This document shows positions 51,160 to 60,165 of a stretch of DNA of 64,000 nucleotides, one piece after another. The number at the start of each line of letters is the position of its first letter. The stretch's first letter is position 1. The notes under the pieces are model-generated. The model saw nothing but the letters and a program-made list of their open reading frames with translations. It did not search any database and had not been told where the DNA came from. Both the position numbers and the translations under genes were made by a program. This DNA comes from Acidimicrobiales bacterium (GTDB lineage: Bacteria > Actinomycetota > Acidimicrobiia > Acidimicrobiales > Aldehydirespiratoraceae), in the NCBI GenBank assembly GCA_033344915.1, contig JAWPML010000001.1:3429736-3493735 (forward strand), given 5' to 3'.

Positions 51160-53391
51160 TCAGCCCTTGGCGTCGGTGATCGCCTTCAACACGTTCGGCG
51201 GCGACATCGGCAGGTTGTACATCCGCACCCCGGTCGCGTCGCTCACCGCGTTGGCGAGCGTGTTCAACGGCGGGACGATGCCGGTCTCGCCGACGCCGCG
51301 CACGCCGTAGGGATGGCTCGGGTTCGGCACCTCGACGATGATCGTCTCGATCATCGGCAGATCCGACGCCACGGGCATGCGGTAGTCGAGGAACGAGGCG
51401 TTCTGCAGCACGCCGTCGTCGTCGAAGACGTATTCCTCGTTGAGCGCCCAGCCGATGCCCTGCACCGAACCGCCCTGCATCTGCCCCTCGACATACGACG
51501 GGTGGATCGCCGTGCCGGCGTCCTGGGCCGCGGTGTAGCGCAGGATCTCGACCTCGCCGGTCTCCTCGTCGACGCGCACGTCGGCGAGATGGGCGGCGAA
51601 CGACGGACCCGCACCCGCGGCGTTGAGCGACGCCGTGGCCGTGAGCGGCCCACCGGTCATCTTCGCCTGGGCGGTGATCTCCGGGATCGTCAGCGGATCG
51701 TGGCCGTCCACGACCGCTGCGCCGTCGACCCACTCGACGTCGTCGACCGACACGCCGCGGATGACCGCGGCCCGTTCCTTCATCTGGTCGATGAGCGCGA
51801 GACAGGCATTGGTGACGGCCATACCGGTCGCGAACGTCGCCCGTGAGCCCTCGGTGATGTCGGTGAAGCCGACCGACTCGGTGTCGGCGACGATCGGCGT
51901 GATCCGCATCGGGTCCAACCCGAGCGTCTCCGCCGCCATCAGCGCCATCGACGCCCGGGAACCGCCGATGTCGGGGCTGCCGGTGATGACGGTGGCCGTG
52001 CCGTCCTCGTTGAGGTTGACCGTGGCCGACGACTGTTCGCCGATGTTGAACCAGAAGCCGGTGCCGAAGCCGCGGCCCGCGCCCTCGGGGACGGGCGACT
52101 TGTAGTGCTCGCTGTCCTTGATGGCCTGGAGCGTCTCGACGAAGCCGATCTTCGGATGGGGAGCGCCCATCGCGGTGAGATCACCCTCGACGACCGCGTT
52201 CTTCAGACGGAGCTCGATCGGGTCCATCTCGATCTGCTTGGCGATCTCGTCGACGAGCGACTCGACGGCGAACGCCGCCTGCGGCGCCGAGGGGGCCCGA
52301 TAGGCGGCGACCCGCGGCGTGTTGTTCACGGAGCCGAAGGTCTCGATCGAGAGGTTCGGCAGCTTGTACGACGCCGTCGACATCGCGCCGAGCATCGCGG
52401 CGTAGCCCTTGGCGGCGCCGTTGCTGTACTTCATCGTCGCCTGCATCGTCGTGATCTCACCGTCGTTGGTGGCACCGAGCTTGCAGGTGATCTCCGCGGC
52501 AGGGGCCGGCCCGGTCGCCCGCAGGACCTCCTCACGGGTCATGACGAGCTTCACGGGACGTGCGGCCTTCTGGGACAGCAGGATCGCGAGCGGCTCGAGA
52601 TAGATGGTGGTCTTGCCGCCGAAGCCGCCGCCGATCTCGGCCGGCGTCACCTTGATCCGATCGGTGGACCACCCGAGGATCTCGGCGCTCTTGGACCGCA
52701 TCGCGAAGTGGCCCTGCGAGGAGCCCCACACGCTGGCCTTGCCGTCCTGGCCGACGTCGGCGACGCAGCCGTGCGGCTCGATGTAGCCCTGATGGACGAA
52801 CTTGGTCGTGAAGTGACCCTCGACCACCACGTCGGCGTCCGCGAAGCCCTGCTCCACGTCGCCCCGCGAGAACGGCGCGTAGGACGCCAGGTTGGTCTCG
52901 TCGTCGCTGCCCATGAAGAGGGTGCGGTTCTTCGTGTTGACGATCGTGGCGCCCTCGGCGAGCGCGCCCTCGATGTCGAGCACCGGTTCGATGACGTCGT
53001 AGTCGACGACGACGGCCGCGGCAGCGGCGCGGGCCTCGTCCATGGTCGTGGCGGCGACGGCGGCGACCGCGTGCCCGTGGTACAGCGCCTCGTCACGGGC
53101 GATGACGTTGATGGCTTCGTCGAAGATCGGGTCGTTGATGTCGATCTCCGGATAGTCCGCGCCGGTGACGACGGACTTCACCCCCGGCATCGCCTCGGCC
53201 GCGCTCGTGTCGATCGAGCGGATCTTGGCGTGGGCGTGGGGCGATCGAACGACGACGGCGCGCAACTGGCCCGGCAGGTTCAGGTCCGCGGCGAAGCGAG
53301 CCTTGCCGACGACCTTGTCGAGACCGTCGTGGCGGATCGGCCGGGTGCCGACGTACTTGTACTTCGTGGGCGGATTCTCGGTGGCGGTCAC
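51160..53391 (-). CDS. molybdopterin-binding (large) subunit of a xanthine-dehydrogenase-family hydroxylase
   Basis: The 743-residue protein starts at GTG 53391, a GTGA overlap with the iron-sulfur gene; the longer open frame is shadow sequence. VGTRPIRHDGLDKVVGKARFAADLNLPG, GGGFGGKT (cofactor loop), AAYRAPSAPQAAFAVE (active-site region) and GVRGVGETGIVPP with the catalytic Glu mark the family. The active-site loop AYRAPS is neither the CO-dehydrogenase AYXCSFR nor the usual AYRGAGR. The substrate is therefore not CO; an aromatic or purine-like compound is possible. Confidence 0.9.
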   Translation of the reverse strand: MTATENPPTKYKYVGTRPIRHDGLDKVVGKARFAADLNLPGQLRAVVVRSPHAHAKIRSIDTSAAEAMPGVKSVVTGADYPEIDINDPIFDEAINVIARDEALYHGHAVAAVAATTMDEARAAAAAVVVDYDVIEPVLDIEGALAEGATIVNTKNRTLFMGSDDETNLASYAPFSRGDVEQGFADADVVVEGHFTTKFVHQGYIEPHGCVADVGQDGKASVWGSSQGHFAMRSKSAEILGWSTDRIKVTPAEIGGGFGGKTTIYLEPLAILLSQKAARPVKLVMTREEVLRATGPAPAAEITCKLGATNDGEITTMQATMKYSNGAAKGYAAMLGAMSTASYKLPNLSIETFGSVNNTPRVAAYRAPSAPQAAFAVESLVDEIAKQIEMDPIELRLKNAVVEGDLTAMGAPHPKIGFVETLQAIKDSEHYKSPVPEGAGRGFGTGFWFNIGEQSSATVNLNEDGTATVITGSPDIGGSRASMALMAAETLGLDPMRITPIVADTESVGFTDITEGSRATFATGMAVTNACLALIDQMKERAAVIRGVSVDDVEWVDGAAVVDGHDPLTIPEITAQAKMTGGPLTATASLNAAGAGPSFAAHLADVRVDEETGEVEILRYTAAQDAGTAIHPSYVEGQMQGGSVQGIGWALNEEYVFDDDGVLQNASFLDYRMPVASDLPMIETIIVEVPNPSHPYGVRGVGETGIVPPLNTLANAVSDATGVRMYNLPMSPPNVLKAITDAKG

Positions 53392-53876
53392 TTGCCGGCT
53401 CCAGTTGTCGAGAGTTGTACGGCGGCTTCCTGGACGGAACGGATGATCTTGTCGTAGCCCGTGCACCGGCAGAGGTTGCCGGCCAGGGCGTAGCGGATCT
53501 CGGTCTCGGTGGGCGACGGGTTCTCGTCGAGCAGCACCTTGGCCGCCACGAGGAACCCGGGGGTGCAGACGCCGCACTGGAGGGCGGCGCCCTCGAGGAA
53601 GGTCTGCTGAAGCGGGTGGAGCTGGTCGCCGTCGGCGATGCCCTCCACCGTGGTGATCTCGGTGCCTTCCGCCTCGGCGGCGAACATCAGACACGAGCAG
53701 TTGAGCTTGCCGTCGACGATGATCGAACAGGCGCCACAGTCGCCGGTGCCACATCCCTCCTTCGCTCCGGTCAGGTCGAGCTCGTCGCGCAGGGCGTCGA
53801 GCAGCGACGTGGAATCGCTGGCGAGGAAGTCGACGGCGTCGCCGTTGACCGTGCAGTTCACATGGGTGCGACTCAC
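53388..53876 (-). CDS. (2Fe-2S) small subunit of molybdenum hydroxylase
   Basis: This 162-residue protein carries two [2Fe-2S] clusters. The plant-type cluster is in EGCGTGDCGACSIIVDG...NCSC and the second in ALQCGVCTPGF...GNLCRCTGY. The length and cysteine pattern match CoxS/XdhC-type subunits. It passes electrons between the molybdopterin and FAD subunits encoded on either side, and both junctions overlap by four bases. Confidence 0.95.
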   Translation of the reverse strand: MSRTHVNCTVNGDAVDFLASDSTSLLDALRDELDLTGAKEGCGTGDCGACSIIVDGKLNCSCLMFAAEAEGTEITTVEGIADGDQLHPLQQTFLEGAALQCGVCTPGFLVAAKVLLDENPSPTETEIRYALAGNLCRCTGYDKIIRSVQEAAVQLSTTGAGK

Positions 53877-54724
53877 GAGTTCGCCCTTTCTGCCGCGATC
53901 TTCGCAGCACGCTTGGCCAACACCCCGGCCACCTGGGTGCGGTACTCGATGGTGCCGCGCTTGTCGTCGATCGGGTTGCAGGCGGCCGACGCTGCCGCGG
54001 CGACGGCGTCCAACGCCGCATCGTCGAGGGTCGAGCCCACCAGGGCGGCCTCGGCGTCCGGGACCCGCACCGCGGTGGGGGCGACCGCACCGAGCACCAC
54101 GGAAGCGTCGGTGCAGGTGTCGCCGTCCATCGTCACGCGCACGGCGGCGCCGACGACGGCGATGTCCATCTCCGTGCGGGGAATCAGGCGCAGGTAGGCG
54201 TCGGCCGTGTTGGCCGGCGGCGTGTCGACCTCGAACTCGACGATGAACTCGTCGGCCGCGAGGGACGTCTGACCGGGGCCGGTGACAACCTCGTCGATGG
54301 CGACCGTGCGCTCACCACCGCTGCCGGCCACGACTGCTCGCGCGTCGTTGACGAACAGGGCGGGTACCGAATCCGCGGCGGGCGAGGCGTTGCACAGGTT
54401 GCCGCCCCAGCTCGACCGGTTCTGGATCTGGTCCGACCCGATGAGCCCGCTGGCCTCCGACAATCCCGGGAACGCCGCGGTGAACGCCGCGTCGTGGGTG
54501 AGGGTGGACGTGGGCGTCGCCGCCCCGACCGTCCACGTGCCCCCGGACTCGGCGACGCCGACGAGCCGATCGATCTTCTTGAGGTCGACGAGCACGGAGG
54601 GCTCCGGTCGACCCGAACGGATCTGCGGGATCAGGTCGGTGGCTCCGGCGAAGACCCGGGCGTCGGCGTCGCCCGCCAGGACCCCGACCGCCTCGTCCAC
54701 CGTGGTTGGTGCGGCATATTTCAT
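53873..54724 (-). CDS. FAD-binding (medium) subunit of molybdenum hydroxylase
   Basis: This 283-residue protein of the CoxM type begins MKYAAPTTVDEAVGVLAGDADARVFAGATDLIPQIRSG and contains IQNRSSWGGNLCNASPAADSVPAL, the FAD-binding stretch, and a C-terminal CO_deh_flav_C domain. It is first in the operon medium-small-large-MoaD. The promoter should be in the 122-base gap with the TauD gene, which contains a 21-bp inverted repeat. Confidence 0.93.
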   Translation of the reverse strand: MKYAAPTTVDEAVGVLAGDADARVFAGATDLIPQIRSGRPEPSVLVDLKKIDRLVGVAESGGTWTVGAATPTSTLTHDAAFTAAFPGLSEASGLIGSDQIQNRSSWGGNLCNASPAADSVPALFVNDARAVVAGSGGERTVAIDEVVTGPGQTSLAADEFIVEFEVDTPPANTADAYLRLIPRTEMDIAVVGAAVRVTMDGDTCTDASVVLGAVAPTAVRVPDAEAALVGSTLDDAALDAVAAAASAACNPIDDKRGTIEYRTQVAGVLAKRAAKIAAERANS

Positions 54725-54780
54725 GCGCCGGAACCTAACGCGGTTCGCCCCACCGGGGAAGCTCAGCCCACCCGGCCCCT

Positions 54781-54845
54781 CCCCTCCCGTTCTGGGTGAA
54801 CGGGGGCGCGGTTTCCAGCCCTATGTTCACCCAGAACGGGAGGGG
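54781..54845. terminator. perfect 21-bp inverted repeat after the TauD-family gene
   Basis: The arms are 54781-54801 and 54825-54845, perfect over 21 bp with a 23-base loop. The right arm ends two bases from the TauD stop (54847). It can end that operon before the divergently spaced molybdenum-hydroxylase promoter. Confidence 0.7.
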
Positions 54846-54846
54846 G

Positions 54847-55881
54847 TCAGGCCTTGGTGCGCTTCGCGCTCCAGTGCGACGTCGCTCCCGCGGCCTGGAA
54901 CCGGTCGGGGCGGTCCTCGGGTCCGAGGATCTCGGTCGCCAGCCAGAGCCGCTTGAGCCAGCGGACGCGACCGGCTTCGGGATCGTCCTCGTAGGCCTTG
55001 CGCCCGTGGAGCACGTGGTAGTTGTTCACGAATTGCATGTCGCCCGGCTCGAAGGTCATCTCGACCCGATTGTCGCGGTCGTAGATGTGTGCGTCGTAGG
55101 CATCCATCGCCGCTCGCTGGCGGTCGCTGAGCCGGGGGGCATCGTCATGGCGCTGCGACGCCTCGATGTAGGGGCGGATGTAGCGGACGAACAGTCGGTC
55201 GCCGTGCTCGGAGAAGACCGGCACGTGGTAGAAGGGCGTGCCGCCCTCCGCCTGTTCGCCGCGGAAGTCGTAGGGAAGCCCCGCGAACAGCTCGCCGGCG
55301 AGCTCCGGGTCCTCGTCCACCAGCTTGTTGTAGGCGCCGACCGCGTTCGCGACGAGGCTCTCACCGCCGGACACGCCGGGGTCGAGGCACATGAGTCCGA
55401 CCAGGTCGGAACCGTCGGAGTGGAACGCCTGGGCGACGCCACCGAGTTCGTTGCCGCGGGCCGTGGGGTCGTCGAGCCGCTTGCCCTGATCCTTCACATC
55501 ACCGAGGAGGTGGCCCTTCACGTTCTGGGGCCACGGCACACCGAGGTGCAGACCGATGCCCCAGTACATCCACGAGGCGTCCTCGAAGCCCACCCGCTCG
55601 ACCGGCAGGGCGGAGATGCGCTGGAAGCCGCGGCCGTTGATCAGCTCCTCGGCGAGACCGGCGAGGACCGGCGACAACGTCGGCAGCGGGAAGTGCTCCT
55701 TGCGGACATCGAGCACCTCGTCGGTGTGGGTCCGCGCGACCGCGAGCGCGTCCTCGAGCTCGGCGATCTCCGCGGCGGACAGCCGATACGTCCACGCTTC
55801 GGCATCGGCGATGTCGGCGGCGGTCCAGTTGGCGTGGGTCTCGAGCGGGCGGACCTCGTCGGCGGTGAGAGTGGTGGACAT
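54847..55881 (-). CDS. TauD/TfdA-family 2-oxoglutarate dioxygenase
   Basis: This 344-residue protein has AFHSDGSDLVGLMCL, with the HxD iron ligands, FVNNYHVLHGRKAYED, with the distal His, and GRVRWLKRLWLATE, with the 2-oxoglutarate Arg. FQRISALPVERVGFEDASWMYWGIGLHLG is the usual N-terminal part. It begins nine bases after the deacylase stop, so the two are co-transcribed. Taurine is not necessarily the substrate, as the family is broad. Confidence 0.9.
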   Translation of the reverse strand: MSTTLTADEVRPLETHANWTAADIADAEAWTYRLSAAEIAELEDALAVARTHTDEVLDVRKEHFPLPTLSPVLAGLAEELINGRGFQRISALPVERVGFEDASWMYWGIGLHLGVPWPQNVKGHLLGDVKDQGKRLDDPTARGNELGGVAQAFHSDGSDLVGLMCLDPGVSGGESLVANAVGAYNKLVDEDPELAGELFAGLPYDFRGEQAEGGTPFYHVPVFSEHGDRLFVRYIRPYIEASQRHDDAPRLSDRQRAAMDAYDAHIYDRDNRVEMTFEPGDMQFVNNYHVLHGRKAYEDDPEAGRVRWLKRLWLATEILGPEDRPDRFQAAGATSHWSAKRTKA

Positions 55882-55890
55882 CGTGGGCTC

Positions 55891-57609
55891 CTAGGCGGGG
55901 GCGGGTTGGGCGCCGCGGATCAGGCGACCGGGAAGCGCCCCGGTCTCCTCGCCGGAGGCGTAGGTCTCGATGCCGGCGACGATCGTGTGCAGGTAGCCGT
56001 CGGCCCGCTGGAGGACTCGCCGACCACCCGCCGGCAGGTCGTAGGCGAGCTCGGGACCGCGAGCGGACAGGTTCTCGAAGTCGATCACGTTGAGGTCGGC
56101 GCGATAGCCGGGAGCGAGCACGCCGCGGTCGTGCAGGCCGACCGTGCGCGCGGTGTCGCGGGCCTGGCGCTGCACGAGGAACTCGACCGGGATGCGCCCG
56201 TCGGGGCGCTCACGGCCCCAGTGCTGCAGCAGCGTCGTCGGGAACGAGCCGTCGCAGATCGTGCCGACATGGGCACCGCCGTCGCTCAGCGCGGGCACCG
56301 TGAAGTCGTGGGTGAGCAGCTCGCGGGTGCCGTCGAGGTTCATCTGGCCGTAGTTGGTGAACGGCAGCCACAGCATGTTCGTGCCGCCGTGCTTGCACAG
56401 CAGGTCGAGGGCGAACTCCTGGGCCGTGACGCCCGCTTCGGCGGCGCGACGCACGACCGTCTGGTCGGCGGGCGGCTCGTAGTAGGGCCGCTCCCCCATC
56501 TCGAACATGATCTCGAACTTCTCGATCAGGCCGCCGCCGACGAGGTTCTTGTCGGTGCCACCGGCGCTCTCGAGCAGGCGGGCCCGCCGATCGGGATCCT
56601 GGAGGGCGGCAACCCGTTCGGCCGGCGCGAGGTCGGCGACCTCCCGCCACACCGGGTTGCGCATGAACGGATTCAGCGTGCACTCGAAGCCGAGGAGGAC
56701 ACCGATGGGTCGCACCGGGCACTGGCCCGTGATCTGCAGACCGTCGGACCGAGCCGCTTCGATCTTGCCGAGCAGATCCTGGTGGAAGTCGCCGGACTTC
56801 GGGCTCTCGACGATCGTGAAGGAGAGAGGCCGGCCGGACACCGAGCACATGTCGCGGAACATCTGGAACTCGCGGTCACGGTCGACGAAGTCGCTGACGA
56901 GCTGGAAGACGCCCGTGCCCGTCGTGCCGACCGCTTCGGCGATCCCGACGAGCTCCTCGGCGGCGGCGGTGAGCGTCGGCGTGAAGTCGCCGGTCGACGT
57001 CTTGTGGTTCGACGTACGACTGGTCGAGAAGCCGAGGGCGCCGGCCTGGATCGCCTCGGCGGCGAGGCGGCCCATCTCACCGATGTCGTCGGCCGTCGCG
57101 TCCTCGCGGTTCGCGCCCCGCTCCCCCATCACGTGGAGACGGAGCGCGCCGTGGGGAACCTGCGTCGCGATGTCCATGTCCTTGGGGCCGTCGCACGCCT
57201 CGAGATAGTCGGCGAAGGAGTTCCAGCCCCACTGGAGTCCTTCGTGCAGCGCCGCGCCCGGGATGTCCTCCACCCCCTCCATCAGCTCGACGAGCTTGTT
57301 GTGGTCGGCGTTGTGCACCGGCGCGAACCCGACGCCGCAGTTGCCGAACACCACCGTGGTCACGCCGTGCCAGCTGGACGGCTGCATGCGGCTGTCCCAC
57401 GTGGCCTGACCGTCGTAGTGGGTGTGGATGTCGACGAAGCCCGGCGCGACGAGGGCGCCGTCCGCGTCGATCTCGCGGGTGGCCGAGCCGCTGACCGAGC
57501 CGACCTCGGTGACCACGCCGTCGCGCACGGCGACGTCCGCGGTGCGCAGCGGTGCGCCCGTGCCGTCGGCAACAGTGCCGCCCCGGATGATGAGATCGTG
57601 ATCGGCCAT
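55891..57609 (-). CDS. N-acyl-D-amino-acid deacylase-family amidohydrolase
   Basis: From ATG 57609 (gggg upstream) the protein has 572 residues; 58 further open codons upstream are not conserved. GFVDIHTHYDGQATWD holds His62 and His64 and GNCGVGFAP holds Cys91, the metal ligands typical of D-aminoacylases. LSDGGAHVGTICDGSFPTTLLQHWGR carries the C-terminal His and Asp. The closing PGYRADLNVIDFENL is usual in the family. It hydrolyses N-acylated D-amino acids or related amides. Confidence 0.9.
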   Translation of the reverse strand: MADHDLIIRGGTVADGTGAPLRTADVAVRDGVVTEVGSVSGSATREIDADGALVAPGFVDIHTHYDGQATWDSRMQPSSWHGVTTVVFGNCGVGFAPVHNADHNKLVELMEGVEDIPGAALHEGLQWGWNSFADYLEACDGPKDMDIATQVPHGALRLHVMGERGANREDATADDIGEMGRLAAEAIQAGALGFSTSRTSNHKTSTGDFTPTLTAAAEELVGIAEAVGTTGTGVFQLVSDFVDRDREFQMFRDMCSVSGRPLSFTIVESPKSGDFHQDLLGKIEAARSDGLQITGQCPVRPIGVLLGFECTLNPFMRNPVWREVADLAPAERVAALQDPDRRARLLESAGGTDKNLVGGGLIEKFEIMFEMGERPYYEPPADQTVVRRAAEAGVTAQEFALDLLCKHGGTNMLWLPFTNYGQMNLDGTRELLTHDFTVPALSDGGAHVGTICDGSFPTTLLQHWGRERPDGRIPVEFLVQRQARDTARTVGLHDRGVLAPGYRADLNVIDFENLSARGPELAYDLPAGGRRVLQRADGYLHTIVAGIETYASGEETGALPGRLIRGAQPAPA

Positions 57610-57752
57610 GGCGGTCCCCCTGGGTTCGGTGACCATGATGGCAGCCACGGGCGGTCCCGCCCAGACCGCCCCCGCGGGCGGCTCGCGAGGTGCTTGACTG
57701 GGACGCGCGGGCATGACTGAAGATCGGTGTCGAACACGCCGATCAGGGAGCT

Positions 57753-59405
57753 GTGGGAGCACACACCAGCCGCCGCGGGTCACGCCGGATCGTCAGCGCC
57801 GTCATCGCGCTCGCCGCGATCGCGGCACTGATCGCGCCCGCCGCGGCCTACCGCGGTGCCCCGTGGTTCGAGCCGGGCGAGCCGTACGACCAGAACTTCG
57901 CGGACCCGGCGATCATCGAGGTCGACGGCACGTTCTACGCCTACGCCACGACCACCGGCGGCGCTTCGATGCCGGTCATGACCTCGCCGGACCTCGAGAC
58001 GTGGACGGCCCACGGCGACGCGCTCGGCACCGGCCCGTCATGGTCACCCACGACCGATGTCGGTTGGAGCGTGTGGGCGCCGTCGGTCGTGGAGCTCCCG
58101 ACCGGTGACTTCCTCGCCGCGTTCGCCGCCCAGACGCACACCGCCGGCCGCCGCTGCATCGCGCTCGCCACCGCCGACTCGCCCCTCGGCCCGTTCACCG
58201 TGTTCGGCACGTCTCCCTTCGTGTGCGAGCCGGACCCGAACGGGGCGCTCGATCCGTTCCTGATCGTCGACGAGCAGGACGTGCCCTGGCTGATCTGGAA
58301 GAACGAGGGCGTGCCGGTCGGCCATCCCACGCTCGCCTCGCGCCGCACGGGCTTCTGGTCCCGCCAGCTGACCGACGACGGCACCGCGTGGCGGTCCGGG
58401 TCCACCGTCCACTTCCTGCTCGAGACCACCGAGGTCGAACGGCCCTGGCAGGGCACCGTCATCGAGAACCCGTCGATGACCGCATGGGACGACGGCTACT
58501 TCCTGGCCTATTCCGCCAACCGCTACGACTCCACGAGCTACGCGACCGGATGGGCCACCTGCGCCTCCCCCGGCGGGCCGTGCACCGAACACTCGGTCCA
58601 CCCGCTCCTGTCGACGAACGACGACCGGATCGGCCCCGGTGGCCCCGCCCCCTTCGTGCACGACGGCGTGCTCCACCTCGGGTACCACGGCTGGAACCCG
58701 CCGTTCCACGACTATCCGTCGTATCCCTCCTGCGACACGGACGGCGACGGCGAATGCCCCGAGGCCCAGCGCTTCCTGTTCATCGACACGATCTGCGTGG
58801 CGGGCGACCGGGCCTGGGTCTACGAACCCCACGGCGGCCCGTTCTGCGACGTCGAGGCCGGGCAGTACTACACCGAGCCCGTGGCGTGGCTCGCCGCGAA
58901 CGGGATCACGACCGGTATCACGCCCTCGGCCTACGGCGGCCACCAGTCGGTGAGCCGCGGCCAGATGGCCACCTTCCTGTGGCGACTGATGGGTGAGCCG
59001 GTCGCCGCCTCGTCGGCGAACTTCACCGACGTGGACGACGGGCGCTTCTACTCGGACGCCGTCGCGTGGCTCGCCGCCGAGGGCGTGACGACAGGCGTCT
59101 CGCTCACCGCGTTCGACCCCGACGGCGTCGTCACCCGGGGCCAGATGGCCACCTTCCTCTGGCGCCTGATGGACGAGCCCACCGGACCCGCGTCGTCGGG
59201 TTTCTCCGACGTGCCCTCCGGGCAGTTCTTCAGCGAGGCCGTCGCCTGGCTGGCCGACGAGGCCATCACGACCGGCGTCGGCGGCGGCCGCTTCGATCCG
59301 GACGGCGACGTCACCCGGGCCCAGATGGCGGCCTTCCTCTGCCGCCTGGCCGACACGCCGATCTACGCGGCCGGCGACGCCCCGACCCCCGCCTGCACCG
59401 ACTGA
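57753..59405 (+). CDS. secreted GH43 glycoside hydrolase with three SLH repeats
   Basis: The 550-residue protein starts at GTG 57753 with a signal peptide (RRIVSAVIALAAIAALIAPAAA, cut near 33). Residues 45-365 form a five-bladed GH43-like propeller: DQNFADPAIIEVDG with the catalytic base Asp51, ALDPFLIVDEQDVPW and VIENPSMTAWDDG with the acid Glu. Three SLH-type repeats (about 369-430, 431-490, 491-550; each has VTRGQMATFLWRLM) would anchor it to the cell envelope. It probably trims arabinose or xylose containing polymers, or a surface glycan. Confidence 0.87.
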   Translation: MGAHTSRRGSRRIVSAVIALAAIAALIAPAAAYRGAPWFEPGEPYDQNFADPAIIEVDGTFYAYATTTGGASMPVMTSPDLETWTAHGDALGTGPSWSPTTDVGWSVWAPSVVELPTGDFLAAFAAQTHTAGRRCIALATADSPLGPFTVFGTSPFVCEPDPNGALDPFLIVDEQDVPWLIWKNEGVPVGHPTLASRRTGFWSRQLTDDGTAWRSGSTVHFLLETTEVERPWQGTVIENPSMTAWDDGYFLAYSANRYDSTSYATGWATCASPGGPCTEHSVHPLLSTNDDRIGPGGPAPFVHDGVLHLGYHGWNPPFHDYPSYPSCDTDGDGECPEAQRFLFIDTICVAGDRAWVYEPHGGPFCDVEAGQYYTEPVAWLAANGITTGITPSAYGGHQSVSRGQMATFLWRLMGEPVAASSANFTDVDDGRFYSDAVAWLAAEGVTTGVSLTAFDPDGVVTRGQMATFLWRLMDEPTGPASSGFSDVPSGQFFSEAVAWLADEAITTGVGGGRFDPDGDVTRAQMAAFLCRLADTPIYAAGDAPTPACTD

Positions 59406-59428
59406 GCCGGCACCGGGGAGAACGTACG

Positions 59429-59441
59429 GGGGTCTGACCCC
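59429..59441. repeat. 13-bp palindromic element ggggtctgacccc
   Basis: It is the reverse complement of the loop part of the hairpin at 50260-50293 (ggggtcagacccc). It lies in the 87-base gap between two co-oriented genes and could be a small terminator or a repeat remnant. Confidence 0.5.
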
Positions 59442-59492
59442 AGAAGGTATGGCCCTTGCCACGGTGGCCGAGTCGCGCCAACCTGACGCGCG

Positions 59493-60149
59493 ATGCTCGT
59501 GCGACTGGGACCGAACGACGAGGTGGACGGCCATCCGATCACCGACCTCGACCACTACGAGGGCGACATCGCGCTGCTGAATTATCTGCTCCAGGACCTG
59601 CGCGCCCTGATCCGCCAGGCCGGCCGCGACGACACCATCTTCGAGCCCCGGCAGGTCATCACCTGGGAGGTCCACGGGCTCGCCCGCCGCACCGTCATCT
59701 GCGACCCGGCCGGGCTCGCCGACTCGGCCGACGTGCACATGGTCGGCTTCTTCGGCGACCGCCGCGCCGACGCCGACCAGCCCGCCATCGACACGAGCGA
59801 GATGGCGCTCATCAACGAGTTCGCCGACTACCCCGGCATCCTCAGCTACAGCTCCGTCGAGCTCGTCGACGGCTACTGGGCCAACCTCGTCGTGCACCGC
59901 GAACCCCAGGACCGCGAAGCCTGGCGAGGCAGCCCCGTGCACCAGGACGCCGTCGAACGCATCGCCCCGACGGCGTACCACGGCGTGCGGATCCACAACG
60001 GCTGCATCATGGGCGGCGTCGTCGGCCAGCACACCGTCGTCATCGAGATCACCAAGTACTGGGACTACGACGTGTCACCGACCTGGCACGCCATCCGGGT
60101 CCTGCCCGGCGGCGAGTCCGTCGAGTTGACCGGACCCATCGACACCTGA
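59493..60149 (+). CDS. conserved protein of unknown function (dimeric alpha/beta-barrel-like)
   Basis: I do not recognise this 218-residue protein. It has no signal peptide or membrane segment. HREPQDREAWRGSPVHQDAVERIAPTAYHGVRIHNG resembles the second half of antibiotic-biosynthesis-monooxygenase/EthD-like barrels only loosely. Conserved-looking features are LDHYEGDIALLNYLLQDLRAL and EPRQVITWEVHGLARRTVICDP. It precedes an FAD oxidoreductase by 16 bases and is probably co-transcribed with it. Confidence 0.55.
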   Translation: MLVRLGPNDEVDGHPITDLDHYEGDIALLNYLLQDLRALIRQAGRDDTIFEPRQVITWEVHGLARRTVICDPAGLADSADVHMVGFFGDRRADADQPAIDTSEMALINEFADYPGILSYSSVELVDGYWANLVVHREPQDREAWRGSPVHQDAVERIAPTAYHGVRIHNGCIMGGVVGQHTVVIEITKYWDYDVSPTWHAIRVLPGGESVELTGPIDT

Positions 60150-60165
60150 ACGGAAGAACCGACCG

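Noticed and set aside
54796-57720. A 974-codon plus-strand frame across the TauD and deacylase genes
   Set aside because: It crosses two well-supported genes on the other strand and has no recognisable domain.
58044-60032. A 662-codon minus-strand frame across the GH43 gene and the unknown gene at 59493
   Set aside because: Antisense shadow of a protein with a signal peptide, GH43 motifs and SLH repeats.
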